Below, piece by piece: positions 1 to 5,159 of a stretch of DNA of 5,159 bases (the stretch's first letter is position 1; every line of letters starts with the position of its first letter). Source of the stretch: Pseudomonadota bacterium. Its GTDB lineage: Bacteria; Pseudomonadota; Gammaproteobacteria; Pseudomonadales; UBA5518. Both the position numbers and the translations under genes were made by a program. The stretch spans positions 273 through 5,431 of the forward strand of contig JAKJFB010000210.1 in the NCBI GenBank assembly GCA_022705125.1, written 5' to 3'. The notes under the pieces were generated by a model. It searched no databases. It had not been told where the DNA came from and was given only the letters and a program-made list of their open reading frames with translations.

Positions 1-210
1 CGTGGCATCCGCGCCGGAGCGCTTCAGATGGTCCAGCGTCTGGGTGGCCATTGCGAGCCACTCGGCGAAGGAGTTCTCCAAACGGTGGGGATCGAGCGCC
101 GTCGCCTTCACCATCGCCCAGTTGGCCTCGTCGTACCAGGCGAGCCCCAGCGCGGGTCGGGGCGATTGCTTCTTGGCGCGCAGTCGTTCGAGCAAGCTCG
201 GTTTGTGCAT
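1..210 (-). CDS. Small uncharacterised protein, N-terminal 70 residues (runs off left edge)
   Basis: The open frame starts at the ATG at 210-208 and is still open at base 1, so only the N-terminus is present. The start is supported by an AGGGGAG Shine-Dalgarno sequence six bases upstream and by a likely sigma70 promoter at 241-270. The visible protein begins MHKPSLLERLRAKK, a basic amphipathic stretch, followed by a segment rich in Trp and acidic residues (LAWYDEANWAMVKATA, then SFAEWLAMATQTLDHLK). It has no signal peptide and no membrane segment, so it is probably a small soluble cytoplasmic protein. The layout loosely resembles short hypothetical proteobacterial proteins with an AWY...W...EWL pattern, but I cannot name a family or function. 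The gene has the same orientation as the DUF2164 gene upstream but is 135 bp away with its own promoter, so it is probably a separate unit. Confidence 0.75.
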   Translation of the reverse strand, partial: MHKPSLLERLRAKKQSPRPALGLAWYDEANWAMVKATALDPHRLENSFAEWLAMATQTLDHLKRSGADAT

Positions 211-240
211 GGACGACTCCCCTCAGGATGTTCGCCGCGG

Positions 241-270
241 ATTCTAGCCGCCGATTCGAGCCCGCGTCAT
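241..270 (-). promoter_or_regulatory. Candidate sigma70 promoter for the small gene at the left edge
   Basis: On the minus strand, a -10 hexamer TAGAAT (246-241, 5 of 6 to consensus) is preceded by a -35-like ATGACG (270-265, 4 of 6) with an 18-bp spacer. The predicted start of transcription is near 234, which leaves a short leader of about 24 nt containing the AGGGGAG ribosome binding site of the gene starting at 210. Hexamers, spacing and leader length agree with each other, but the call rests on motif reading alone. Confidence 0.5.
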
Positions 271-345
271 GCGCTCCGGCTGCCTGTCTGTGCGACTCGC
301 CCACGACCGACCCCCCGGCATGAAAGAAGCCCGCTCCCGGTCTGA

Positions 346-615
346 TCATTTTCTGCCCTGCCGCCCGGACTTGTGCCAGTACGGGAATTCGTCTTCGTGC
401 ACCTCGAGATCGATTTCCGAGACGCGAAGCTGCAGACGTTCCTGCACGTCTGCGACCGCCTTGTTGTAGGCGAGCGGGCCGATCTCCTGCAGGAAGAAAT
501 CGAGCAGGGCCTCGGCGTCCATGTTGCCGATCGGCTCTTCCATGTTTTCGCGGAAATAGCGCTGGATGGATCCGACAGCCCGGGTCCGGATTTCCTTGGG
601 GAGTTCGATGGCCAT
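346..615 (-). CDS. DUF2164 family protein
   Basis: This complete 89-residue protein matches, from recall, the DUF2164 family of small proteobacterial proteins of about 80-90 residues. Family-like features are the N-terminal MAIELPKE, the ENMEEPIGN segment (residues 23-31), the block LLDFFLQEIGPLAYNKAVADV (about 37-57) and the closing FPYW (77-80). The rest is charged and helix-prone, and there is no signal peptide or membrane span, so it should be cytosolic. The molecular function of the family is unknown to me. The last nine residues are basic (HKSGRQGRK) and look like a flexible tail. The ATG is preceded by AGGA at 5-bp spacing. The gene begins 16 bp after the esterase stop codon on the same strand, so it is probably co-transcribed and perhaps translationally coupled. 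No clear terminator follows the stop. Confidence 0.88.
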   Translation of the reverse strand: MAIELPKEIRTRAVGSIQRYFRENMEEPIGNMDAEALLDFFLQEIGPLAYNKAVADVQERLQLRVSEIDLEVHEDEFPYWHKSGRQGRK

Positions 616-631
616 GAAATTCCTGTTCCTG

Positions 632-2410
632 TCAGGGCAGCGCCAGCTCGAGGCTTGCGCTGACGCCGTACTCGTGGTTGCCCTCGTGCGGCAGGCGCGC
701 CTTGGCGGCCAGCGTCAGCGCGAGGTCCTGCGTGAGCGCGAAGCCCACGCCGGCGGCAATGCGCGCGAAGCGGTCCTCGCGCTCGTCATCGTCGATGACC
801 GTGTATACCGGCAGCGACGGAGCGAAGACGTTCGCCGTGCGGAGCCTGCGCTCGTCGGCCATCACGTCGTTCACCAGGCTCATGTCGAGCGCCGGCTCTA
901 CCGCGCATCCGGCGAGGCGCAGCGCCGCGCGCAGGCGGATCCCCGCACCGATCTCCAGCGATTCGAGGCCCTGGTCGCCGACGCGCTGCGCCAGCACATC
1001 GTCGCCGCGTTCGGAGTAGCCGTCGATCCCGGTGTCGGTGTAGGCGAGCGTGAGCAGCGGGCCGACACGGACATTGCCATGCTGGAACAGGTAACCCGCG
1101 CGCGCGCCGGCCAAGGCGCTGCGGCCGCCGGTATCCGCGACCAGCGTGTCGATCACGCCGCGCCGCTCGATGTCGATCTCGTGATCGGCATAGGCCAGGA
1201 TTGCATCGGCGAACAGGGTCTCCCGATCGTGCGATAGGTAGACGCTGCCCTGCGTGGTCGAGGTGTCGGAGGTGCCGGCGGAATCATCGAGATCGGTATC
1301 CGCGCCGGCGTAGCCGAGCGTCGCGCCGTAGCGCGTCTGTGCGCCGTCACGGTACTCGATGCCGGCGAGCAGTCCGTCCACCGCGTAATCGAAACCGGTT
1401 GCCGCGCCGTCGGCCGAGAAAAAATCCGCGCGCTCGCCGCGCACCGCAAGCGGCTGCAGGTAGACCCCGAAACCCGATTGCGACGCGGACGCAACGGGGC
1501 GGACCGCCTGCAGCCGCTCGAGCACGGCATCGCTGAACGCGTGCGTAGCCGCCTCGGCAGTGTCGGCCTGTGCCGCAATGGCGTCGGCGGAAGCAATGAG
1601 GGCGGCGATGTAGCGCGCGAACAGGCGATGCCCGGCTTCGGTGGGGTGGATGTAGTCGCTGTATAGGAACGGCTCATCGAGTCCGTAGCGTTGCGGGTCC
1701 GTGATGGCGCGCAGGTAGATGCTCTGGAAATCGAAGATGCGCAGCCGCACTCCTTCTCCCGCGAAGCCGTTCAGTGCCTGCGCAAGCCCGTTGTTCATCG
1801 CGGCCATGTAGCGCTGCTCCGGGGAGCCTTCGACGGTGCGCGCGCGTCCGCCGAATACCACCACGTTGCGGCCGCCGGCATCGATCAGCGCCCCGATGCT
1901 GGCATGCGTCTCGGCGAGCGAGCGCTCCGCGAGGCCCTCGCCGCTCAGTGCCGGGTTGTACAGCGGGCCCGCCGGCCCGAGCAGATAGCGATTGTTGGGC
2001 CCGGCCGAATACACCACGAGGTCGGTCGCGCCGATGCGGGCACCCGAGGTGACGAAGCGCTGCACCTGCGTGGCGGCGCCCGCGGCGTCGGGAACGATCA
2101 GCGACGCCACGTTGAATGCGCCGGTGCCCGCGCCGCCCTCGGCGAGGTTGGTGGAGCGATCGAATACCAGTGGCGCGTAATCGGGCAACCATTGCAGTGT
2201 TCCCTTGCCGTTGCTGCAGGTGCCGTAGTCGCCGGACGGAAATCCGGTTCGCGCGCAGACGCGCCCGGTGTCGAGCAGGCTGTCGCCGAAGCCCCGGATC
2301 ACGCCGGGTTGCGCTGCGCTCGTGTGCGCAAATGCGAGCAGGCACAGGGCAGCCAGCGCGCGCCGCGCGCCGGGTCGCGGCGGGCGCAGCGATAGATCTA
2401 CATCGGGCAT
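632..2410 (-). CDS. GDSL/SGNH esterase-lipase autotransporter (EstA-like)
   Basis: A 592-residue secreted ester hydrolase predicted to be displayed on the outer membrane by its own C-terminal barrel (type Va secretion). Residues 1-33 form a signal peptide: a basic RPGARR region, a hydrophobic ALAALCLLAFAH core and a SAA cleavage site before QPG. The passenger (about 34-265) carries the SGNH blocks: FGDSLLD with nucleophile Ser44, the SNGKG region near 66-70, NLAEGGAGTG with the block II Gly near 92, GPNN with Asn139 or Asn140 in block III, and DYIHPT with Asp252 and His255 of the triad. An Ala-rich helical linker (about 266-303) leads to a barrel from about 313 (GFGVYLQPLAV) to the end, with alternating strands and acidic loops. 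Cys52 and Cys65 could form a disulfide. EstA of Pseudomonas is of similar size (about 646 residues). The natural ester substrate is unknown. An upstream in-frame ATG (2455) was rejected: it has no RBS, overlaps the likely -10 and puts 15 extra residues before the signal peptide. The protein ends in Leu-Pro rather than the usual aromatic residue. Confidence 0.93.
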   Translation of the reverse strand: MPDVDLSLRPPRPGARRALAALCLLAFAHTSAAQPGVIRGFGDSLLDTGRVCARTGFPSGDYGTCSNGKGTLQWLPDYAPLVFDRSTNLAEGGAGTGAFNVASLIVPDAAGAATQVQRFVTSGARIGATDLVVYSAGPNNRYLLGPAGPLYNPALSGEGLAERSLAETHASIGALIDAGGRNVVVFGGRARTVEGSPEQRYMAAMNNGLAQALNGFAGEGVRLRIFDFQSIYLRAITDPQRYGLDEPFLYSDYIHPTEAGHRLFARYIAALIASADAIAAQADTAEAATHAFSDAVLERLQAVRPVASASQSGFGVYLQPLAVRGERADFFSADGAATGFDYAVDGLLAGIEYRDGAQTRYGATLGYAGADTDLDDSAGTSDTSTTQGSVYLSHDRETLFADAILAYADHEIDIERRGVIDTLVADTGGRSALAGARAGYLFQHGNVRVGPLLTLAYTDTGIDGYSERGDDVLAQRVGDQGLESLEIGAGIRLRAALRLAGCAVEPALDMSLVNDVMADERRLRTANVFAPSLPVYTVIDDDEREDRFARIAAGVGFALTQDLALTLAAKARLPHEGNHEYGVSASLELALP

Positions 2411-2418
2411 GAGCGCGA

Positions 2419-2423
2419 TCCCT
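2419..2423 (-). promoter_or_regulatory. Ribosome binding site deciding the esterase start
   Basis: AGGGA on the minus strand lies 8 bp before the ATG at 2410. The alternative in-frame ATG at 2455 has only a weak GAAAG directly against it. This favours the 592-residue esterase with a normal signal peptide over the 607-residue version. Confidence 0.65.
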
Positions 2424-2453
2424 GAATTCGCATTGGCAACTCGCCAGCAGTTC

Positions 2454-2483
2454 ATTCTTTCAGGCCTGCGCCCCGAGCGCCAA
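2454..2483 (-). promoter_or_regulatory. Candidate promoter of the esterase-DUF2164 unit
   Basis: On the minus strand, a -35-like TTGGCG (2483-2478, 4 of 6) is separated by 18 bp from AAGAAT (2459-2454, 4 of 6). The -10 is preceded by TGA, which fits the extended -10 TGn pattern. Transcription would begin near 2447, giving a leader of about 36 nt to the ATG at 2410. The -10 overlaps the rejected ATG at 2455. An inverted repeat begins immediately upstream of the -35 at 2485. This is motif reading only. Confidence 0.4.
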
Positions 2484-2484
2484 T

Positions 2485-2521
2485 CCGGAATCGCCGTCGT
2501 AGTCCAGCACCGCGATTCTGG
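2485..2521. repeat. Inverted repeat between divergent promoters, candidate operator
   Basis: CCGGAATCGC (2485-2494) and GCGATTCTGG (2512-2521) form 10-bp inverted arms around a 17-bp spacer. Nine of ten positions pair as DNA, and the tenth would be a G-U wobble in RNA. The element lies in the 166-bp gap between the esterase and MFS starts. It abuts the esterase -35 (2478-2483) and overlaps the weak -35 proposed for the MFS gene. It could bind a dimeric regulator controlling both units. No regulator gene is in the window and I do not recognise the site. A terminator is unlikely because no T-run follows on either side. Confidence 0.45.
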
Positions 2522-2547
2522 CCACCCCCCATGCCCGCTGCTAGCAT
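2518..2547 (+). promoter_or_regulatory. Weak candidate promoter of the MFS-CoA-transferase unit
   Basis: TAGCAT (2542-2547, 4 of 6) is directly preceded by TGC, so it resembles an extended -10. The -35 is poor: CTGGCC at 18-bp spacing matches 3 of 6. A start near 2554 would give a leader of about 23 nt before the ATG at 2577. A poor -35 that overlaps an inverted repeat would fit an activated or repressed promoter, but this is inference. Confidence 0.3.
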
Positions 2548-2576
2548 GCCGTCTTCAGAAACAGGTCGTTCGTGTC

Positions 2577-3812
2577 ATGCGCAGCGTCGTATTCTCCCTG
2601 TGGGCACTGTTCGCGGGGCTTTCGCTCATCATCGTGGGCAACGGGCTGCAGAGCACGCTGCTCGGGGTGCGCGCGAGCCTGTCGGGGTTCCCGACCGGTG
2701 TCACCGGCGCGGTGATGGCCTGCTACTACCTCGGCTTCATGCTGGGCTCCTGGACCACCCCGAGGCTCATTGCGCGGGTCGGGCCCATTCGCGTGTTCGC
2801 GGCGCTGGCCTCGCTGTTCTCCTTCGCCCCGCTGGCGCACGCCCTGTTCGTGGATCCGGTGGCGTGGGCCATCGTGCGCCTGCTGAGCGGTGCCTGCATC
2901 GTCGGCATCTATATCATCGTCGAGAGCTGGCTGAACGCCGAGGCCACCAACGCGAACCGCGGCCGGCTGCTCTCGCTGTACCTGATCGTCAGCCAGGGCT
3001 CGGTGGCGGCGGGGCAGTTCCTGTTGCAGGCGGCGGATCCGCTCGGCTTCGAGCTCTTCGTGCTGATCTCGGCGCTGGGCTCGCTGGCGGTGGTGCCGCT
3101 GATGCTCACGCGCCATCCGGCGCCACGTCATGAGCAGCACGCCGCCATCAGCCTGCGGGCTCTCACGCGCCGGGTGCCGCTCACGGTCGTGGGCATCCTG
3201 CTGGTCTCGCTGAGCTACGGCGCCTTCTATGCGATCGGGCCGGTGTATGCGCTGGAGATCGGCTTCGAGCCATCGCAGATCGCGTGGTTCATGGCGGCGG
3301 CCATCGTCGGCAGCACGCTGTTGCAGTGGCCCATCGGCATGCTGTCGGACCGCATGGACCGGCGCCGCGTGCTGGTGGGCCTGAGCGCCATGGTCAGCGT
3401 GATTGCCGCAGCGCTGGCGCTGATGCCCGGGCACGCGGCGTTGCCCATCTACGCGCTGATGTTCCTCTACGGCGGCTTGTCCTTTCCGCTGTACGGGGTG
3501 TTCGTGTCGCTGGCCGGCGACCAGATGCGGGGCGACGAACTGGTTGCCGCCAGCAGCAAGGTGCTGCTGGTGAACGGGGCGGGCTCGGCCATCGGGCCGG
3601 TGCTGGTGGCCTGGCTGATGGACGTGGTGGACGCGCGTGCCTACCTGCTGTTCGTGGCGCTTATCCACGTGATCGTGTGCGCGCTGGTCGTATACAACCT
3701 GCTGCGAACCGGTACGGGCACGGTGGTGCCGGTCACGCATCACGTGAACGCGACGCCGCAGGGTTCGGTGGTGGCGGCGGAGATGGCCGGGCGCGTGGCG
3801 GGTGAACCCTGA
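2577..3812 (+). CDS. YcaD-like major facilitator superfamily transporter
   Basis: A 411-residue inner-membrane transporter with about 12 hydrophobic spans (roughly 8-28, 41-60, 70-90, 95-117, 131-152, 158-178, 202-222, 234-256, 265-283, 288-310, 327-349 and 354-376), close to the 382 residues of E. coli YcaD. YcaD-like marks are ESWLN (116-120, compare ESALM), NRGRLLSLY (127-135) and LLQWPIGMLSDRMDRRRVL (248-266), which holds the canonical motif A of the 8-9 loop. A degenerate motif A lies in the 2-3 loop (57-74). The C-terminal tail from about 377 is polar and probably cytoplasmic. The substrate is unknown; the downstream CoA-transferase hints at a carboxylate. The start is the Met directly before the first span; the frame stays open upstream to 2268, but that part overlaps the esterase gene and is not membrane-like. 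The RBS is modest (AGG, 11 bp from the ATG). The next gene follows after 22 bp, so the two are probably co-transcribed. Confidence 0.9.
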   Translation: MRSVVFSLWALFAGLSLIIVGNGLQSTLLGVRASLSGFPTGVTGAVMACYYLGFMLGSWTTPRLIARVGPIRVFAALASLFSFAPLAHALFVDPVAWAIVRLLSGACIVGIYIIVESWLNAEATNANRGRLLSLYLIVSQGSVAAGQFLLQAADPLGFELFVLISALGSLAVVPLMLTRHPAPRHEQHAAISLRALTRRVPLTVVGILLVSLSYGAFYAIGPVYALEIGFEPSQIAWFMAAAIVGSTLLQWPIGMLSDRMDRRRVLVGLSAMVSVIAAALALMPGHAALPIYALMFLYGGLSFPLYGVFVSLAGDQMRGDELVAASSKVLLVNGAGSAIGPVLVAWLMDVVDARAYLLFVALIHVIVCALVVYNLLRTGTGTVVPVTHHVNATPQGSVVAAEMAGRVAGEP

Positions 3813-3824
3813 TCGGGGAGTATC

Positions 3825-3829
3825 GGAGG
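3825..3829 (+). promoter_or_regulatory. Ribosome binding site deciding the CoA-transferase start
   Basis: GGAGG lies 5 bp before the ATG at 3835, a near-ideal Shine-Dalgarno sequence. The earlier in-frame ATG at 3802 lies inside the 3' end of the MFS gene and would add 11 residues before the conserved domain. The later start is therefore chosen. Confidence 0.8.
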
Positions 3830-3834
3830 CATCG

Positions 3835-5040
3835 ATGAACGAAGCGACCAGGCCGCTGGCCGGGCTGCGGGTGCTGGAACTGGGGCAACTGCTGGCGGGA
3901 CCGTTCACGGCGTCGATCCTGGCGTATTTCGGCGCCGAGGTGATCAAGGTCGAGCCGCCCGAGGGCGACCCGATCCGCGGCTGGCGCCAGCTCGACGAGG
4001 GCGGCACCTCGTACTGGTGGCGCAGCCTCGGGCGCAACAAGAAGTGCATCAGCGTCGACCTGAAGAAGGCGCGCGGCCAGGACATGGTGCGGCGCCTCGC
4101 GGAGCGCTCCGACGTGCTGGTCGAGAACTTCAGTCCCGGCGTGCTGGAGCGCTGGGGGCTGGCGCCCGGGGTGCTGAAGGCGGCCAACCCGCGGCTGGTG
4201 ATCGCGCGCATTTCCGGGTACGGGCAGGACGGGCCCTATGCCTCGAAGCCGGGCTTTGCCTCGGTCTGCGAAGGCATCAGCGGCTTCCGTTACCTGAACG
4301 GCTTTCCCGGCGAGGCGCCGGTACGGCCGAACCTGAGCATCGGTGACACCATCGCGGCGCTGCACGCGGCGCTCGGCATACTGATCGCGCTGCGTGCGCG
4401 CGATGCGCTGCCCGGCGCCGGCGGTCAGGTGGTCGACGTGGCGCTGTACGAATCGATGTTCAACCTGATGGAAGCCGTGGTGCCGGAGTACTCGGGCGCG
4501 GGGTTGATCCGCGAACCGGCCGGCACCACGGTGACCGGCATCGTGCCCACCAACACGTACCGCTGCGCCGACGGCAGGTTCGTGGTGATCGGGGGCAACG
4601 GCGATTCGATCTTCAGGCGGCTGATGGAAGGCATCGGCCGCCAGGACCTGGCCGACGATCCGCAGCTCGCGCGCAATGCCGGGCGGGCGCAGCGCGAGAC
4701 GGAGATCGATGCCGCGATCGGCGCCTGGTGCGCCGCGCGTGCTGCCGCCGAGGTGCTCGCGGTGATGGACGAAAAGCGCGTGCCCGCCGGGCCGATCTAC
4801 AACGTCGAGGACATGTTCGCCGACCCGCATTTCCGCGCGCGCGGGCTGTTCGAACGCGTCGAGATCGACGGCAAGCCGCTGGAGATCCCGGCGCTGATGC
4901 CGCGCCTGCAGGGCACGCCCGGCGGCACCGAGTGGGCCGGCCCGGCGGTGGGCAGCCATACCGATGCCGTGCTCGGCGAGGTGCTGGGGATGGACGAGCG
5001 GGAGATCGCCGCGCTGCGCGCCGATGGGGTGGTCACGTAG
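3835..5040 (+). CDS. Class III CoA-transferase (CaiB/BaiF/Frc family)
   Basis: A complete 401-residue cytosolic enzyme that should move CoA from a donor thioester to a free carboxylic acid. Family signs in order are PLAGLRVLELGQLLAGPF (about 7-24), GAEVIKVEPPEGDP (33-46), SLGRNKKCISVDLKK (64-78), VLVENFSPGVLERWGL (94-109), ISGYGQDGPYASKPGF (126-141), SIGDTIAALHAALGI (168-182), VDVALYESMF (200-209) and VPAGPIYNVEDMFADPHF (316-333). Asp171 in the SIGD segment aligns by position with the catalytic Asp169 of Frc, which forms the aspartyl-CoA intermediate. Length is typical. The substrate cannot be deduced: carnitine, oxalate, glutarate, mesaconate, steroid and aromatic acids all have enzymes of this fold. 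It follows the MFS gene by 22 bp, suggesting a shared transcript and linked uptake and activation. Its TAG stop lies inside a REP-like repeat unit. Confidence 0.93.
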   Translation: MNEATRPLAGLRVLELGQLLAGPFTASILAYFGAEVIKVEPPEGDPIRGWRQLDEGGTSYWWRSLGRNKKCISVDLKKARGQDMVRRLAERSDVLVENFSPGVLERWGLAPGVLKAANPRLVIARISGYGQDGPYASKPGFASVCEGISGFRYLNGFPGEAPVRPNLSIGDTIAALHAALGILIALRARDALPGAGGQVVDVALYESMFNLMEAVVPEYSGAGLIREPAGTTVTGIVPTNTYRCADGRFVVIGGNGDSIFRRLMEGIGRQDLADDPQLARNAGRAQRETEIDAAIGAWCAARAAAEVLAVMDEKRVPAGPIYNVEDMFADPHFRARGLFERVEIDGKPLEIPALMPRLQGTPGGTEWAGPAVGSHTDAVLGEVLGMDEREIAALRADGVVT

Positions 5041-5087
5041 GTCCGGTTTCAACCGGACATTGTCCGGATGAATCCGGACCCACGTGA
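5033..5087. repeat. REP-like near-palindrome: two facing hairpin units
   Basis: A 55-bp inverted repeat centred on 5060; 24 of 27 arm positions are complementary. It consists of two opposed copies of a 25-nt unit (5036-5060 reversed, 5060-5084 forward). Each half is itself a hairpin: 5041-5058 and 5062-5079 each have an 8-bp perfect stem and a 2-nt loop. The stems differ at one base pair (T-A in one, A-T in the other), so pairing is kept although sequence changed. This arrangement resembles the paired REP units (BIMEs) of gammaproteobacteria. It starts within the last codons of the CoA-transferase gene and could act as a bidirectional transcription stop or 3'-end stabiliser, although there is no T-run. 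Confidence 0.75.
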
Positions 5088-5095
5088 TGCGGACG

Positions 5096-5120
5096 TTGTC
5101 CGGATGAATCCGGAGCTACG
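5096..5120 (+). repeat. Third REP-like unit, direct copy 36 bp downstream
   Basis: This repeats the unit at 5060-5084 with 23 of 25 identical bases, including the 19-base identical core TTGTCCGGATGAATCCGGA. Its hairpin has a 7-bp perfect stem (5099-5105 with 5108-5114), and the outermost pair is lost (G5098 faces G5115). Its far end contains, on the minus strand, the TAG stop codon (5118-5116) of the convergent gene. Three copies at 21- and 36-bp offsets in mixed orientation are a REP-type cluster rather than a CRISPR array. Confidence 0.75.
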
Positions 5121-5159
5121 GCCACTGCCGCTCGAAGAACGCCCACGCCTCGTGCGCGG
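5116..5159 (-). CDS. C-terminal end of a convergent gene (runs off right edge)
   Basis: On the minus strand the right edge reads AHEAWAFFERQWP followed by TAG at 5118-5116, giving 13 whole codons and part of a fourteenth. GC-rich third positions and an amphipathic aromatic end with AWAFFER are what a real protein terminus looks like. Similar ends occur in alpha/beta hydrolases of the dienelactone hydrolase or prolyl-oligopeptidase type, but 13 residues cannot establish this. The gene converges on the CoA-transferase gene; the stop codons are 75 bp apart, and that gap is filled by REP-like hairpins. The stop codon lies inside the third repeat unit. Confidence 0.5.
   Translation of the reverse strand, partial: AHEAWAFFERQWP

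Noticed and set aside
211..345. Intrinsic terminator after the DUF2164 gene
   Set aside because: The only hairpin seen near 317-332 has a 3-bp stem, and the TTCTTT that follows it is not a proper T-run. Support is insufficient.
566..1237. 223-codon plus-strand open frame opposite the esterase barrel
   Set aside because: It is antisense to the autotransporter barrel, Arg/Ala/Val-rich and without RBS or motif support.
1691..2395. 234-codon plus-strand open frame opposite the esterase passenger
   Set aside because: It overlaps the SGNH catalytic region on the other strand, and its composition is that of a GC-driven shadow.
2268..2576. Upstream extension of the MFS reading frame by 103 codons
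   Set aside because: It overlaps the start of the divergent esterase gene, covers the likely promoters, and is polar and Arg-rich. The first span begins right after the Met at 2577.
2541..4211. 556-codon minus-strand open frame spanning the MFS gene and the start of the CoA-transferase gene
   Set aside because: It lies antisense to two well-recognised genes, and its translation is Arg/His/Gln-rich with no domain pattern. Long antisense frames are expected in GC-rich DNA.
3733..5052. 439-codon minus-strand open frame opposite the CoA-transferase gene
   Set aside because: Its composition is dominated by Arg, His, Ala and Pro with no family motifs, and it covers a gene with clear catalytic motifs. 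It is a shadow frame.
5036..5120. CRISPR array suggested by regularly spaced repeats at the right end
   Set aside because: There are only three units in mixed orientation with unequal offsets of 21 and 36 bp. The units are palindromic and too short, and spacers are almost absent.

Overview
The window is GC-rich bacterial chromosome with densely packed, mostly metabolic or envelope genes. Three things point to a Gram-negative proteobacterium, probably a gammaproteobacterium: an outer-membrane autotransporter esterase, a YcaD-like major facilitator superfamily (MFS) transporter, and sigma70-type promoter hexamers. No RNA gene, insertion sequence, phage gene, CRISPR array or recognisable defence gene is visible.

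Layout from left to right. (1) Position 210 down to the left edge, minus strand: N-terminal part of a small uncharacterised protein, with its own likely promoter and ribosome binding site (RBS). (2) 346-2410, minus strand: a two-gene unit read right to left, a secreted GDSL/SGNH esterase fused to an autotransporter beta-barrel, then 16 bp later a DUF2164 protein. (3) 2411-2576: a divergent promoter region holding one candidate promoter for each direction and a 10-bp-arm inverted repeat between them. (4) 2577-5040, plus strand: a two-gene unit, the YcaD-like MFS transporter and, 22 bp later, a class III (CaiB/BaiF/Frc) CoA-transferase. (5) 5033-5120: three copies of a 25-nt REP-like hairpin unit that fill the space between convergent genes. 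(6) 5116 to the right edge, minus strand: the last 13 codons of another gene.

The MFS and CoA-transferase genes look co-transcribed. They could together import a small carboxylate and activate it as its CoA thioester, but the substrate cannot be read from the sequence. The esterase could release acids or alcohols from esters at the cell surface, so the divergent units may serve related metabolism; this is inference.

The most unusual signal is the REP-like cluster. Two units face each other as a 55-bp near-palindrome and a third is a direct copy 36 bp on. The copies show a compensatory base-pair change, and the TAG stop codons of both flanking convergent genes lie inside the outer edges of the units. 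Nothing else in the window looks like a new multi-gene system.
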